A stretch of 64,000 nt of DNA from DASVTR01 sp036382855 (GCA_036382855.1 DASVPO010000012.1:1-64000); one strand, 5' to 3'; positions 44,127 to 53,433 are shown, counted from the first letter of the stretch. Translations and numbers: made by a program. Notes: a model not told the origin generated them from the sequence alone.

Positions 44127-44210
44127 GCAACATAGCAACTCGTTCGACCCGCCTGCCTGACGGCTGGCCTTCGGAGCTTGGTGCAGGACAGATGAGAACG
44201 ATGCTCGGCT
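44127..44210 (+). repeat. Truncated attC-like element (left half and middle)
   Basis: GCAACATAGCAACTCGTTCG then ACCCGCC resembles the left end of an attC, and the interior continues to ACGATGCTCGGC, the part that precedes the right arm in other copies. The right arm and GTT core are missing; the next base pairs belong to the stop of the XRE gene on the other strand. Confidence 0.6.
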
Positions 44211-44211
44211 T

Positions 44212-44628
44212 TTATGCGACGAGCGGCTCTTTCGAGTAGCGCTTTTCGAGGTCGCGGCGCAGTTGGCGGCGCTCTATTTCGTGCTCGACGGCTTCCAGCA
44301 GGATGAGCATCTCCTGCTGGTCGTCCGCGTGGAGTCGTTTGTACTTATCGAAGAGCGTGGCAAAGCGGCTCTTCTGAAACTCGCGTAGGTCGGCGGGCGA
44401 ATGGCCGCGCGCGATAGCAAAGATTTCATCCTCGGAGACATCAAGGCCGCGCGCCAGCGCCTTCAGCTTCGCCACCGTAACGCTGCCGACGCTGCCCGTC
44501 ACGATATTGCCGATGTAGCTGTCGCTGATAGCGCCCTCGGAGCGTGCTTCCACCTCCGCATAGGATAAACCCTTCTCTTTTAAAACGCGGCGAACGTACC
44601 TATCCAGGCTTTCTTGCTTACTCATCAC
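44212..44628 (-). CDS. XRE-family helix-turn-helix regulator
   Basis: The 138-residue protein has an N-terminal helix-turn-helix of the Xre/Cro type (about 8-75; VLKEKGLSYAEVEARSEGAI, then SYIGNIVTGSVGSV and ALARGLDVSEDEIFAIARG) and a C-terminal helical tail (85-135) rich in Arg and Glu, which may mediate dimerisation. It lies between the truncated attC and the first DUF5916 gene, on the same strand as the latter. Such regulators often control a neighbouring gene or mobile DNA, but the target is unknown. Confidence 0.84.
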   Translation of the reverse strand: MMSKQESLDRYVRRVLKEKGLSYAEVEARSEGAISDSYIGNIVTGSVGSVTVAKLKALARGLDVSEDEIFAIARGHSPADLREFQKSRFATLFDKYKRLHADDQQEMLILLEAVEHEIERRQLRRDLEKRYSKEPLVA

Positions 44629-44746
44629 TTCCCCCGTTAGAAAAACTCACAGACCGTTAAGAATTCCCAGTTGCCAACCAGAAAGTTCCAGCGCTTGCGT
44701 CTATTGCTTTAACGTTTGCGGAGCGCCGTTGGTTACAAAAAAATTC

Positions 44747-47731
44747 TCACTTGCTGCCGAAGCTCTTGCGGAAGAGATAGGACATCTTGATGAAGAATGT
44801 ACGACCATTGCGGCGGAAGCCCGGCGCAAGCGGCCTATCGTTGAGCGGGCTGAAGCCGCCGTAGTTCAAGTCGTCGTTATAGCCTGCGTAGAAGGCTGTG
44901 CCGGGGCTGGGCGTCCAGCCCAGCAGGAATTGGCCGCGCGCACGCGAGTTCAGCGTGTTGTAGTCAATGATGGCGCGGGCAAACGTCGCCTTCGTAAATT
45001 GATACGTCCCGCGATAAGTGAAAATGTTGACATCGAAGGCCACGCGGTCTGTGTCATAACGGACGAGACGCTGCTTGACCAGATTGAGCGACATGCGCAA
45101 CTCGTTGGTCGGCTGGTAAGTAATGCCGCCCGTAAACTCGAAGAGGCCGCCGCGACCCGGGTCGAGCGGGGCATCCTCGCCTAAAAGGAGCGCTGCGGGG
45201 CTGACGCGCGGGTAGCGATTGCCACCGCCGAAGTCCAAATCGAAATGGCCGTCGCGGTAGACGCCGCGAAAATTAAACTGGTACTTCTTACTGAACTGCG
45301 AGCCGCCGTAGATGAAGTAGTGATGCTTGCTGCTGGAGCGTTCGTTGTCAGGGCCGAAGAACGCGCCCTCCTGTCCGGGGTCGCCCGGCCCGGCAGCACG
45401 GCGGCGTGGGCCAAACTCTTCCTCGAAAAGACGCTCGTAGGCATATTCGTAGGCAAGGCCGAAGTAGGAGTTGCGCGGCAAGGTAAACTCAACGAGGTTT
45501 TCGCTCTCCCAAGCGTAGAGACGGCCCTGCCAGTTGTAATCAAAGTGCGTGAAGTTGTGTGTATGACGACCGATGATGAGCTTGGCTTTGGGGTCTGGGT
45601 CTGTGTTGTAGCGGACAAAGAAAGAATTGAAGTTTGAATTCGGGCGTTGAAAGAAGCCTGCATCGGCGCGATAGTCCTGCGTGAAGCCTTCGCCGTAGAT
45701 CTGCCAGCCCCAGTTGCGCCCGGTCACGTCGTAGGTGGTCGCATAACCGAAACCGTTGCCGGTGCGATAGACGTTGCGGTCTGTGTCAGGGTTATAGAAG
45801 AAGTTGCGAGAGGTCGTGCCCAGAACCTGAAAGTCGAAGACGGTCTGCTTGTTGAGACGGAAGCGCCCGTCGAAGCCGCCCAGCTGGTTGTGCTTCTCGA
45901 TGAAGTTGTAGGTGGTCGCGAGCATGCCGATGGTGCTGTCCTTTGTGCCTATGTCGCGCTTGAGACGCAGGATGCCGATGTAGGCGTTCTTGTCAACGAT
46001 GTTGTCGTTGCGGCAGGGCTTCGGCGGAATTTTGGCCTGTATGTCAAGGAGTTGCTGCTCGCGGCAGGCGTTGAGTTCACCACGGTCGTCCGCATTGATA
46101 TTGCCCGGCCCGTTGTCCGAAGCCAGCATGATGCCAAAGGTGTTCTTGCCTCTTTTACCAGTCAGCTTGACGGCGGCGTCAGGGTCAACGATGGCGCGCG
46201 TGTGCACGGCCGTGATGCTCGTCCTGAAGATGTCAATGCCTTCGAGAAAGAAGGGGCGCTTCTCTTCAAAGAAGATGGGAAAGCGCTGGTTGGTCGTCAC
46301 TACCAACTGGTCTGCCTCGACCTGTGCGAAGTCGGGGTTGAGCGCGAAGTCGAGTGTGGTCGTCGGGTTGATGTTAAATTTCCCGGTCAGTCCCGGCTCA
46401 AGCTTGACGGGTTCGTTGACCATACGGCCTTCGTCAATAACGCCCGGCGCTGGCGAGAAAGAGCCGACGCGGCGGCCCGTCTCCGAAACGGTCAGACTCG
46501 GAATCAACTCAATGGTGCGCTCCGTTGAGATGCCTTCGAGGCCCGTCAGATGACCGGCTTGACTAAGGTCGTTGCCGATGCTGCGCGAAAACGGCATCCA
46601 CGAATCAAGCTCGTTGTTGAAGCGCTTGATGCGACGGAAAAAGTGTGCGCCCCAGAGCTTGTCTTTGCCTGCCTCGTAGCGCAGCGACTTAAACGGAATG
46701 CTGATTTCAACGATGAAGCCTTCGGAGTTAATAAGGCCCTTCGATTCCAGCAGCAAGTCAACGCTGAAATCTTCGCCGCGTCCTTCCGTTATCACGCCGT
46801 CGCCCTGCACGCCCAGAGGATTGAAGAAAATCTCGAAGGCTTTGCGCTGGTCGTTGAAGGTATCGAGGAAGAAGCCTACGTAGTCGTCGCTGAAGATGTT
46901 GTCGCGCTTGGCGACCGTGGCGCGAACCTTGTCAGGCTCGTCGAAGGCGCGAAACGCTATGTAGAGATTCCTTGAATCGTAGCCGAGCAAGACCTCTGTC
47001 TGCTTAGAGGGCGCGATATTGTCGCCGGGTTGAATCTGGTAAAAGTCTTTGAGGACTCTGGCCTGCTTCCAGACCTCTTCGTCCAGTTTGCCGTCAATCA
47101 CTGGCGGCTTCTCAAACTTCGGAATGCGTACAGGCTCAGCCTTCTCCGGCGGCAACTCTATATTGCCGACCTTCCTGGCGGCAGCAGCCTTGACCGTCTC
47201 CTGCGGCGGCGGCAAAGCATCGCTCGCCGTGAGCGCCACAGAGGCCGTTTGAGGCTGGCCCTGCTCCTGATTCGTCATGTTGAAAACGATGTCGAGACGG
47301 TTGAACTTCTGCACAACTTGGGCGGAAGCATCCGGCTGCAAAGCAAACGAGAACACGAGGTCATTGCCGCTCTGCTCAACACGCGCATCAGTAAACGCGC
47401 TGCCCTGCACGGCGAGCGCGCTCGAAGCCAAGCCGCTCGCATTTGGAAGACGAACGTTGAAGCGATTGGCGGTCGTGTAAGATTGATAGTCGTCAAGCGA
47501 GACATCGGAGACGAGTGTGACTTTAGAGCCGTTGGGCAGTTCGCTACTGCGCACCGAAGCAAGGCGTTTTATTTGCCCTGCCGGCGTGCTGCCGCTCTGT
47601 GCTAAGGCTTGCAGGCCGAGCAGGCCAGCCAGAATCAGCAACGAGAGAAGGCGTATAAATATTCTTCCGGCCGCGTGTGCACGGAAAACTCCCGGCATTT
47701 CGCGAACCGAGCAAAGGGATAAATTTGTCAT
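44747..47731 (-). CDS. DUF5916 outer-membrane-type protein, copy A
   Basis: The 994-residue protein has a signal peptide (core LLSLLILAGLLGLQALAQ), a small beta domain (about 60-175), a CBM9-like domain (about 195-360; KPPVIDGKLDEEVWKQA, LYIAFRAFDEP) and a long DUF5916 barrel region (about 390-994) ending MSYLFRKSFGSK, an aromatic C-terminus typical of outer-membrane barrels. It probably sits in the outer membrane with a carbohydrate-binding periplasmic or surface module. Substrate is unknown. AAGGAATAAC lies before the ATG. It is very similar to copy B across most of its length. Confidence 0.85.
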   Translation of the reverse strand: MTNLSLCSVREMPGVFRAHAAGRIFIRLLSLLILAGLLGLQALAQSGSTPAGQIKRLASVRSSELPNGSKVTLVSDVSLDDYQSYTTANRFNVRLPNASGLASSALAVQGSAFTDARVEQSGNDLVFSFALQPDASAQVVQKFNRLDIVFNMTNQEQGQPQTASVALTASDALPPPQETVKAAAARKVGNIELPPEKAEPVRIPKFEKPPVIDGKLDEEVWKQARVLKDFYQIQPGDNIAPSKQTEVLLGYDSRNLYIAFRAFDEPDKVRATVAKRDNIFSDDYVGFFLDTFNDQRKAFEIFFNPLGVQGDGVITEGRGEDFSVDLLLESKGLINSEGFIVEISIPFKSLRYEAGKDKLWGAHFFRRIKRFNNELDSWMPFSRSIGNDLSQAGHLTGLEGISTERTIELIPSLTVSETGRRVGSFSPAPGVIDEGRMVNEPVKLEPGLTGKFNINPTTTLDFALNPDFAQVEADQLVVTTNQRFPIFFEEKRPFFLEGIDIFRTSITAVHTRAIVDPDAAVKLTGKRGKNTFGIMLASDNGPGNINADDRGELNACREQQLLDIQAKIPPKPCRNDNIVDKNAYIGILRLKRDIGTKDSTIGMLATTYNFIEKHNQLGGFDGRFRLNKQTVFDFQVLGTTSRNFFYNPDTDRNVYRTGNGFGYATTYDVTGRNWGWQIYGEGFTQDYRADAGFFQRPNSNFNSFFVRYNTDPDPKAKLIIGRHTHNFTHFDYNWQGRLYAWESENLVEFTLPRNSYFGLAYEYAYERLFEEEFGPRRRAAGPGDPGQEGAFFGPDNERSSSKHHYFIYGGSQFSKKYQFNFRGVYRDGHFDLDFGGGNRYPRVSPAALLLGEDAPLDPGRGGLFEFTGGITYQPTNELRMSLNLVKQRLVRYDTDRVAFDVNIFTYRGTYQFTKATFARAIIDYNTLNSRARGQFLLGWTPSPGTAFYAGYNDDLNYGGFSPLNDRPLAPGFRRNGRTFFIKMSYLFRKSFGSK

Positions 47732-48029
47732 AATAGTTATTCCTTGTGCAGTCAGGCCGCGCCGGCGAGCGGTCGGCTCTGTTGGATTGCACGCGCCGGT
47801 TAATGTTCAAGCCGCGTGCCAGCCGTGTCTGTCTTATTAATTAAGCGCGATATTGCTTCAATCCTGTTCACTGCCGCGCGCCGGGGCAGCTAAAAATTTT
47901 CGATTCCGGGACTGGTTAATCCCGAAAACGAACGCCCGGCTCAGCTACTGCGATTCCGGCAGAGCAAACTTGAGCAGCAGCCTGATTCCGATATGATTCA
48001 TCATGGCCGTCATTGCGCCTTAAGTCGTT
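47732..48029. other. Gap between the two DUF5916 genes
   Basis: About 300 bases. I see the Shine-Dalgarno sequence of copy A, a short CCGGGA/TCCCG stem around 47900-47925, and no gene or clear promoter. Confidence 0.4.
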
Positions 48030-50993
48030 TTAGAAACTGCGCCGGAAGAGATAGGACATCTTGATGAAGAATGTCCGGCCGTTGCGGCGGAAGCCCGGCA
48101 CGATCTGGCCGGAAGCGAAGCCGTTGTAGTTAAGGTCGTCGTTGTAGCCGACGAAGAATGACGTGCCCGGGTTCGGCGTCCATCCGAGAAGAAACTGGCC
48201 GCGCACGCTTGAGGCGAGCGAATCGTAGTCAATGCGTGCGCGGGCAAAGGTAAAGCGCGTGAATTGATAAAGGCCGCGCAGCGTAAAGATGTTGTCGTCG
48301 AAGGCGACGAGGCCCGTGTCTCTGCGCACAAGACGGTCTTTCGTGTAGTCGAGCGTCAGGCGCAAGGCGTCTGTCGGTTGGTATCTGGCGCTGGCTTCGA
48401 TGTGCAGGTTGTTGCCTGGGCCGGGGTCGAGCGGCGCATCTTCGCCGAGCAAGAGCGCAGCAGGACTGACACGCGGAAACTTGTCCCCCGCTCCGAAATC
48501 GAAATCAAACGCGCCCCAGTTGTGAATCCCGAAGATGGAGAACGAATACTTCTTGCTCGGCGTCAGGTTTCCGAAGGCGTAGATATTATTGCGGTAGGTC
48601 GAGCGCTCGTTGTCCGGCCCGAAGAAAGCGCCGGGACGCAGGAGCGAGCGTCTTGGGCCAAACTCTTCCTCGAAAATCCGCTCGTAGTTGAAACTGACGC
48701 CGACGCCCATCTCTGCCTGATTCTGAAAGTTGAGGTTCATCTGGGTTTCGTGTCCCCAGTTTTGAATGCGTCCCTGCCAGTCAAACTGAATTTCGGGAAG
48801 GATGTGGAAGTGCTTGCTGATAATCTTCGCTTTGGGCTGCGGCTCCGTGTTGTAGTAGACGAAGAGGCCGTGGCGGTTGTTGTTATTGCGGCGCGTAAAG
48901 CCCACGTCGGCGCGGTAGTCGCGCGTGCGTCCCTGCCCGTCGTAGTTGTAGCCGAAGTGGCGACCGTCCATCGAATAGCGAATGGCGTAGGCGACGGCGT
49001 TGCCTGTACGGTAAATGTCTTCGCCCCTGTCAGGATCGAAGAAGAAGGTGCGCGACGACGTGCCGAGCACCTGAAAGTTGAGAACGCTCTGCGGGTTGAA
49101 ACGGAAGCGCCCGTCGAAGCCGACTAACTGGTTATGCTTTTCGATGAAGTTGTACGTGGTAGCGATGAGGCCGAGGCTGTTTTCGCGCCCGATGTCGCGC
49201 TTTAAGCGCAGCACGCCGATATAAGCATTCTTATCGAGCAGCCGCTCGTCGCCGCATTCCGTGCCGAGCAGGGAGGCATTGAAGAGCCTTTTCTCGCGGC
49301 AGACTCCAATCTCTTCGCGGTCGCTGCGGTCAAGATTGCCGGGCGCATTGTCGGATGCGAGCAGAAGTCCGAAGGTGTTGCGCCCGCGCTTGCCCGTCAG
49401 CTTGATGGCGATGTCGGGGTCAACGATGGCGCGCGTGTGCACGGCCGTTATCTGCGTGCGGAAGATGTCAATGCCTTCGAGAAAGAAGGGGCGCTTCTCT
49501 TCAAAGAAGATGGGAAAGCGTTGGTTGGCCGTGACGACCGTCTGGTCCGCTTCGACCTGCGCGAAGTCTGGATTGATAGCGAGGTCGAGCGTGACGGTCG
49601 GCGTGATGCCAAACTTAGCGGTCAATCCGGGGTCAAACTTGAGCGGCTCGTTGACGATGCGGCCGGGGTCGTTTGTTCCCGCAGGCAACTGATTGAATGA
49701 ACCGACGCGGCGGCCAGTCTCCGAGAGCGTGAGGCTGGGGATAATCTCCAGCGTGCGCTCGGTCGAGATGCCTTCGAGGCCCGTCAATCGTCCGGCCTGA
49801 CTCAGGAGAGCGGAGTTTTCGCGCGAGATGGGCATCCAGGAATCCGTCTCGTTGTTAAGCCGCTTTATCTGACGGAGGAAATGGACGCCCCACATCTTGT
49901 CTTTCCCGGCTTCATACCGCAGCGACTTGAAAGGAATCGCCACCTCAACCGTGAAGCCTGCGTCCGTCACTACGCCTTTCGATTCCATCACGAGGTCGAA
50001 GCTGTAATCCTCGCCTTGATCTTCCGTGAAGATGCCGTCGGCCTGCACGCCGAACGGATTGAATATCAAAATGAAGGCGCGGCGCTGGTCGTTGAAGGTA
50101 TCTAGATATACGCCGACCGTATCGTCGTCGAAAACCTGATCGCGCTTGGCGACTGTCGCTCGCACCTTGCCCGGCTCGTCAAACGCCTTGAAGGCGAAGT
50201 AGAGAAACTTAGCGTCGTAGCCCATCAGCACTTCGGTCGGCTGCGACGGAGCAATGTTGTCGCCCGGACGGAACTGGTAAAAATCTTTGAAGACGGCTGC
50301 CTGCTTCCAGACCTCTTCGTCAAGCTTGCCGTCAATCACTGGCGGCTTCTCGAAACGCGCGGCGCGCACGGGCTGCGCCTTCTCCGGCGGCAAGTTGATG
50401 CTGCGCCCGACGCGGCGCTTGACGCTCTCCTGCTGTGGCTGCGGTGGCGGCAGCGCATCGCTATCCGTCAACGCGACGGTCGCAGACTTCAACCGCTCGC
50501 CTTCGCCCGCCACGCTGAAAATAATGTCCAGGCGGTTGAACTTCTGCTGAACACGAGCGCTTCCGTTCGGCATCAACTCGAAAGAGAGCACGAGCGCATC
50601 GCCATCGCGCTCAACGCGCGGCTGCGCGAAGCCGCGCCCGCGTAGAGCATCAACCGCCGACGGAAGATTGGCATGGGGAATAAGCACGTAAAAGCGGTTG
50701 CCTGCCGTGTAGGATTGATAATCGGCGAGCGGCGCGTCGGAGGCTAGGGTGACGAGCGAGCCTGCGTTTGTTTCGCTTGCGCGAAGCGGCATGATCTGCC
50801 TGAGCGGCTGAGTGGTTTGTGCCTGAGCGAGAGTGATGATTGAAAGGGCGAGCGCCGCAGCAAAGAGCGTGGAGAGCGGCGTGCGGCGAGAAAGATTTGT
50901 GCGCCCTTTTCTGCGTGCCTGAGGCAGCGTCAGTCGCTCAGGTCGGGCGAAACCTGAAACACTACTGACGAGAAGCAGCAGTCCTCGATTCAT
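48030..50993 (-). CDS. DUF5916 outer-membrane-type protein, copy B
   Basis: The 987-residue protein follows the same plan as copy A: signal peptide (LFAAALALSIITLAQAQ, ending near residue 60), small beta domain, CBM9-like domain (FEKPPVIDGKLDEEVWKQAA, then LYFAFKAFDEPGKVRATVAK) and DUF5916 barrel ending MSYLFRRSF. It looks like a tandem duplicate with well-conserved middle and C-terminus. A 20-base inverted repeat lies just before its ribosome-binding site. Its substrate is unknown. Confidence 0.85.
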   Translation of the reverse strand: MNRGLLLLVSSVSGFARPERLTLPQARRKGRTNLSRRTPLSTLFAAALALSIITLAQAQTTQPLRQIMPLRASETNAGSLVTLASDAPLADYQSYTAGNRFYVLIPHANLPSAVDALRGRGFAQPRVERDGDALVLSFELMPNGSARVQQKFNRLDIIFSVAGEGERLKSATVALTDSDALPPPQPQQESVKRRVGRSINLPPEKAQPVRAARFEKPPVIDGKLDEEVWKQAAVFKDFYQFRPGDNIAPSQPTEVLMGYDAKFLYFAFKAFDEPGKVRATVAKRDQVFDDDTVGVYLDTFNDQRRAFILIFNPFGVQADGIFTEDQGEDYSFDLVMESKGVVTDAGFTVEVAIPFKSLRYEAGKDKMWGVHFLRQIKRLNNETDSWMPISRENSALLSQAGRLTGLEGISTERTLEIIPSLTLSETGRRVGSFNQLPAGTNDPGRIVNEPLKFDPGLTAKFGITPTVTLDLAINPDFAQVEADQTVVTANQRFPIFFEEKRPFFLEGIDIFRTQITAVHTRAIVDPDIAIKLTGKRGRNTFGLLLASDNAPGNLDRSDREEIGVCREKRLFNASLLGTECGDERLLDKNAYIGVLRLKRDIGRENSLGLIATTYNFIEKHNQLVGFDGRFRFNPQSVLNFQVLGTSSRTFFFDPDRGEDIYRTGNAVAYAIRYSMDGRHFGYNYDGQGRTRDYRADVGFTRRNNNNRHGLFVYYNTEPQPKAKIISKHFHILPEIQFDWQGRIQNWGHETQMNLNFQNQAEMGVGVSFNYERIFEEEFGPRRSLLRPGAFFGPDNERSTYRNNIYAFGNLTPSKKYSFSIFGIHNWGAFDFDFGAGDKFPRVSPAALLLGEDAPLDPGPGNNLHIEASARYQPTDALRLTLDYTKDRLVRRDTGLVAFDDNIFTLRGLYQFTRFTFARARIDYDSLASSVRGQFLLGWTPNPGTSFFVGYNDDLNYNGFASGQIVPGFRRNGRTFFIKMSYLFRRSF

Positions 50994-51009
50994 AAAAAAG
51001 TTGCTCCAA

Positions 51010-51029
51010 ATTCTTACGACCGTAAGAAT
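51010..51029 (-). promoter_or_regulatory. Inverted repeat upstream of DUF5916 copy B
   Basis: ATTCTTAC (51010-51017) and GTAAGAAT (51022-51029) form an 8-base dyad around GACC. On the minus strand it lies 17 bases before the start codon, just upstream of TTGGAGC. It could be an operator or a leader hairpin. Confidence 0.5.
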
Positions 51030-51242
51030 GCGTGACTAAAACCGGGTTCGGTGAAGTAAGCCTGCGAGTGCAAGTTACTCTTCGCTTAACGCCCGCCCAA
51101 GCGACAATGTTTCGGCAAAATCACTTGCAGTTGTAAATTTATTGTAACGCGGCCTGACGCGTGCGGCGCGGCGCTCGACTGACTCCTGACAGCCTGCCCA
51201 TTAAGACGCCCCAACCACCCGCTCCGTTAACGAAAACCCATA

Positions 51243-51325
51243 AAGTGATGAGTGATGAGTAATGAGTGATGAGTAGAAAACTTCTTTCTTTTAACTCATC
51301 ACTCATTACTCATCACTCATCACTT
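51243..51325 (-). terminator. Heptamer-built 32-base inverted repeat after the DUF4097 fusion gene
   Basis: Each arm (51243-51274 and 51294-51325) is 32 bases built from the 7-base unit AGTGATG, with AGTAATG as one variant; the arms are exact complements with a 19-base loop. It begins two bases after the stop of the minus-strand gene, so a terminator function is likely. Confidence 0.75.
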
Positions 51326-51327
51326 CC

Positions 51328-53370
51328 TTATCTCCTCCGCAGGTAAATGGTCCCGTCGCCCGTCTGCAAGCGGAAGACGTTGCCGCCGCCGCGCCCGATT
51401 TTGAAGCGGCGCAGCTTTTTCCCTGCGTTAGGTTCGGCTTCGAGCGCGAGGCCATCGCCCATGACTGATTCGGTATCGGTCTCGATGGTGGCGTCCAGAT
51501 CATCCGGCAGCGCAAGCAGAATTGGGCCAGCTCCCGTGCGCGCTGCCAGTTGAGCGAAACGACCTTCAAGGTTGATGCGCCCGTCGCCGGTTTTAGCGTC
51601 AACGTCGCCCGTGTAATTTAAGACTTCAATGCGCCCGTCGCCTGTCTTCGCGATGAGCTGGCCGCCGCCGTCGCGGACTTCGATGCGCCCGTCGCCTGTT
51701 TGCAGCATCACGCCGCCCGTCACGCCTTCAAGCTCGACGCGGCCGTCGCCGGAGTTGGCATGTATATTGGTGTGACGCGGAACGAAGACTTCCAACGTGA
51801 CGGAAGCATTTGTCGAATAGACACCTTCAGCACGCCGGCCAGCAGCCCTGTTATAATCTGTCTGTATGTTAATCTCCGAACCCTGCTGCGTCGCTTTAAC
51901 ACTGATGCCGCGTAGCGACTGCTCGCTGCCTGCGCGCTTGATGGCCGTCAGCATTACTTCCTGCTTGTCCCACGCTCGGATGCTGATGCGGCCGTCGAAA
52001 GTATTAAGCACAACACGTGGCACGCCGCTCGTCGGAAACGATTTCGATTCGCGTTCGACCAGACGCAAGTCCTGATCTTCGTCGTTGATGTGAATGTCGC
52101 GCGTGGCATCGCGCGCGGCGCGTGCAGCCTCACGGCCCGCGCGTTCAATCTCTCTGCGGCTTTCGCGCACGGCCCTCAGCGCATCACGCTGCGCCTCGCG
52201 TTGGGCCGCGCGGATCTCTCCGGCATTCTCTGCCTGCGCTTCGCGCGCGGCCCGCTCCGCCTCCTGTCTTGCTTCGCGCGCATCATTAAGAGCGGCCTGA
52301 CGCGCTTCTCGCGCCTCGCGGGCGGCTTCTGCCTGCGCAGCGATAGCGTCGCGTTGTCCTTCGAGTTGGGCCGCGCGTGCAGCCCGCTGTGCTTCCGCCT
52401 GAGCACGACGCGATTCGCGCGCAGCATCTCTAACACTGCGTCGCACGTTGCGATTGACACCACCTGCTACGTCGCCATCTTCATCTTCGTCGTCGTCATC
52501 GTCGTCATCATCATTGCGCCCGTTCTCCGGCAGTTGATTCGTCGCTGGGCTGAGGGTGCGGCCGTCTGCGGCGTGCTTAATGGCAATCTGCCCGCTGACG
52601 TTGCTCAACTTGATGCGCGGCCCGCCGCTGCCGAGCGTTCCGGCCAGATCGCGCCCGACGTATTCGCCGCGACGCACAGGCAAACCGAAATCATTCGTAA
52701 TATGACCGCTGACGGTGCTGGCACGCAGTTGCGCGTTGGCGTCCGAGGGAATGGTGACGATGACTTGGCCGCTGACGGAGCCGAGAGAGATGGGCTTCGC
52801 GGCGTCGAGGCGATTGAACGTCGCATCGAGACGCCCGCTGACGGTCGAGAGCTTCGCTTCACCGCTTAGTCCACGAGCCGTCACGCTGCCGCTCACGAGT
52901 GAAGCCTTAACGTCGCCCGTCAGCCCTTCAATATCGAGGCTGCCGCTGACAAGCTCTATCCCGTCAATGCGTGCGCCGCGCGGAACGGTCAGCGTGTAAT
53001 CAACACTGGCGTGGCTGTTGCGGCGGTCTTTATCGTCGTTGAAGCGGTAGTTGCGCTCAGGGTATTCGGTGCTGATGTCGAGGCTGTTGGCGTCGGAGAC
53101 GATGCCGATTTTCACTTCGTCGAGCCGTTCGCGCGTGTAGGCACGCTTGACTGCGTCGAGCTTGACCTCGTTGCGATCCCAGGCGGCAATCTTCACCGCC
53201 CCGCTGATATTTTCGAGGCTGATGCGACCATCAGCGGAGAGCGGAAATGTGCGGTGCACTTCCTCGCGCAACTCCTGCGCGTTTTGCTGCTGGGCCTTGA
53301 GACTACTCGTGAAGCCGAGCGAAAGGCTGATGGCGAGCAACAGGATCAGGGGAGTTCTTTTCATCTTCAT
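51328..53370 (-). CDS. DUF4097 double beta-helix protein with Asp run and Ala/Arg coil
   Basis: The 680-residue protein has a signal peptide (LILLLAISLSLGFTSSLKAQ, residues 8-27), a first DUF4097 beta-repeat domain (about 45-270; VSGSLDIEGLTGDVKASLVS), an acidic run (287-300: eight Asp then Glu/Asp), an unusual Ala/Arg/Glu-rich helical segment of about 120 residues (307-426, such as EAQRAARAAQLEGQ and REAREARQAALNDAR), and a second DUF4097 domain (about 450-680). DUF4097 folds are adhesin-like beta helices. ATG 53370 follows AAGGAA and gives a good signal peptide; the longer frame does not. Confidence 0.83.
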   Translation of the reverse strand: MKMKRTPLILLLAISLSLGFTSSLKAQQQNAQELREEVHRTFPLSADGRISLENISGAVKIAAWDRNEVKLDAVKRAYTRERLDEVKIGIVSDANSLDISTEYPERNYRFNDDKDRRNSHASVDYTLTVPRGARIDGIELVSGSLDIEGLTGDVKASLVSGSVTARGLSGEAKLSTVSGRLDATFNRLDAAKPISLGSVSGQVIVTIPSDANAQLRASTVSGHITNDFGLPVRRGEYVGRDLAGTLGSGGPRIKLSNVSGQIAIKHAADGRTLSPATNQLPENGRNDDDDDDDDEDEDGDVAGGVNRNVRRSVRDAARESRRAQAEAQRAARAAQLEGQRDAIAAQAEAAREAREARQAALNDAREARQEAERAAREAQAENAGEIRAAQREAQRDALRAVRESRREIERAGREAARAARDATRDIHINDEDQDLRLVERESKSFPTSGVPRVVLNTFDGRISIRAWDKQEVMLTAIKRAGSEQSLRGISVKATQQGSEINIQTDYNRAAGRRAEGVYSTNASVTLEVFVPRHTNIHANSGDGRVELEGVTGGVMLQTGDGRIEVRDGGGQLIAKTGDGRIEVLNYTGDVDAKTGDGRINLEGRFAQLAARTGAGPILLALPDDLDATIETDTESVMGDGLALEAEPNAGKKLRRFKIGRGGGNVFRLQTGDGTIYLRRR

Positions 53371-53433
53371 GTTGATTCCTTCGAGTACGATTATTAGCTT
53401 CTGCAACTGACGAGAATTTGGCGGCCGCAGCTT

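Noticed and set aside
45647..49127. Long plus-strand frames (up to 293 codons) over the DUF5916 genes
   Set aside because: They mirror the strongly biased codons of the real minus-strand genes, and show no domain motif. The same holds for the 322-codon frame opposite the tricorn gene (32795-33763).
51081..51110. CGCTTAACGCCCGCC, resembling a reversed attC right end
   Set aside because: No matching left end within 150 bases and no TTAATTC arm, so probably chance.
51243..51325. Short tandem repeats that could suggest a CRISPR array
   Set aside because: The units are seven bases with no spacers, arranged as a single inverted repeat.
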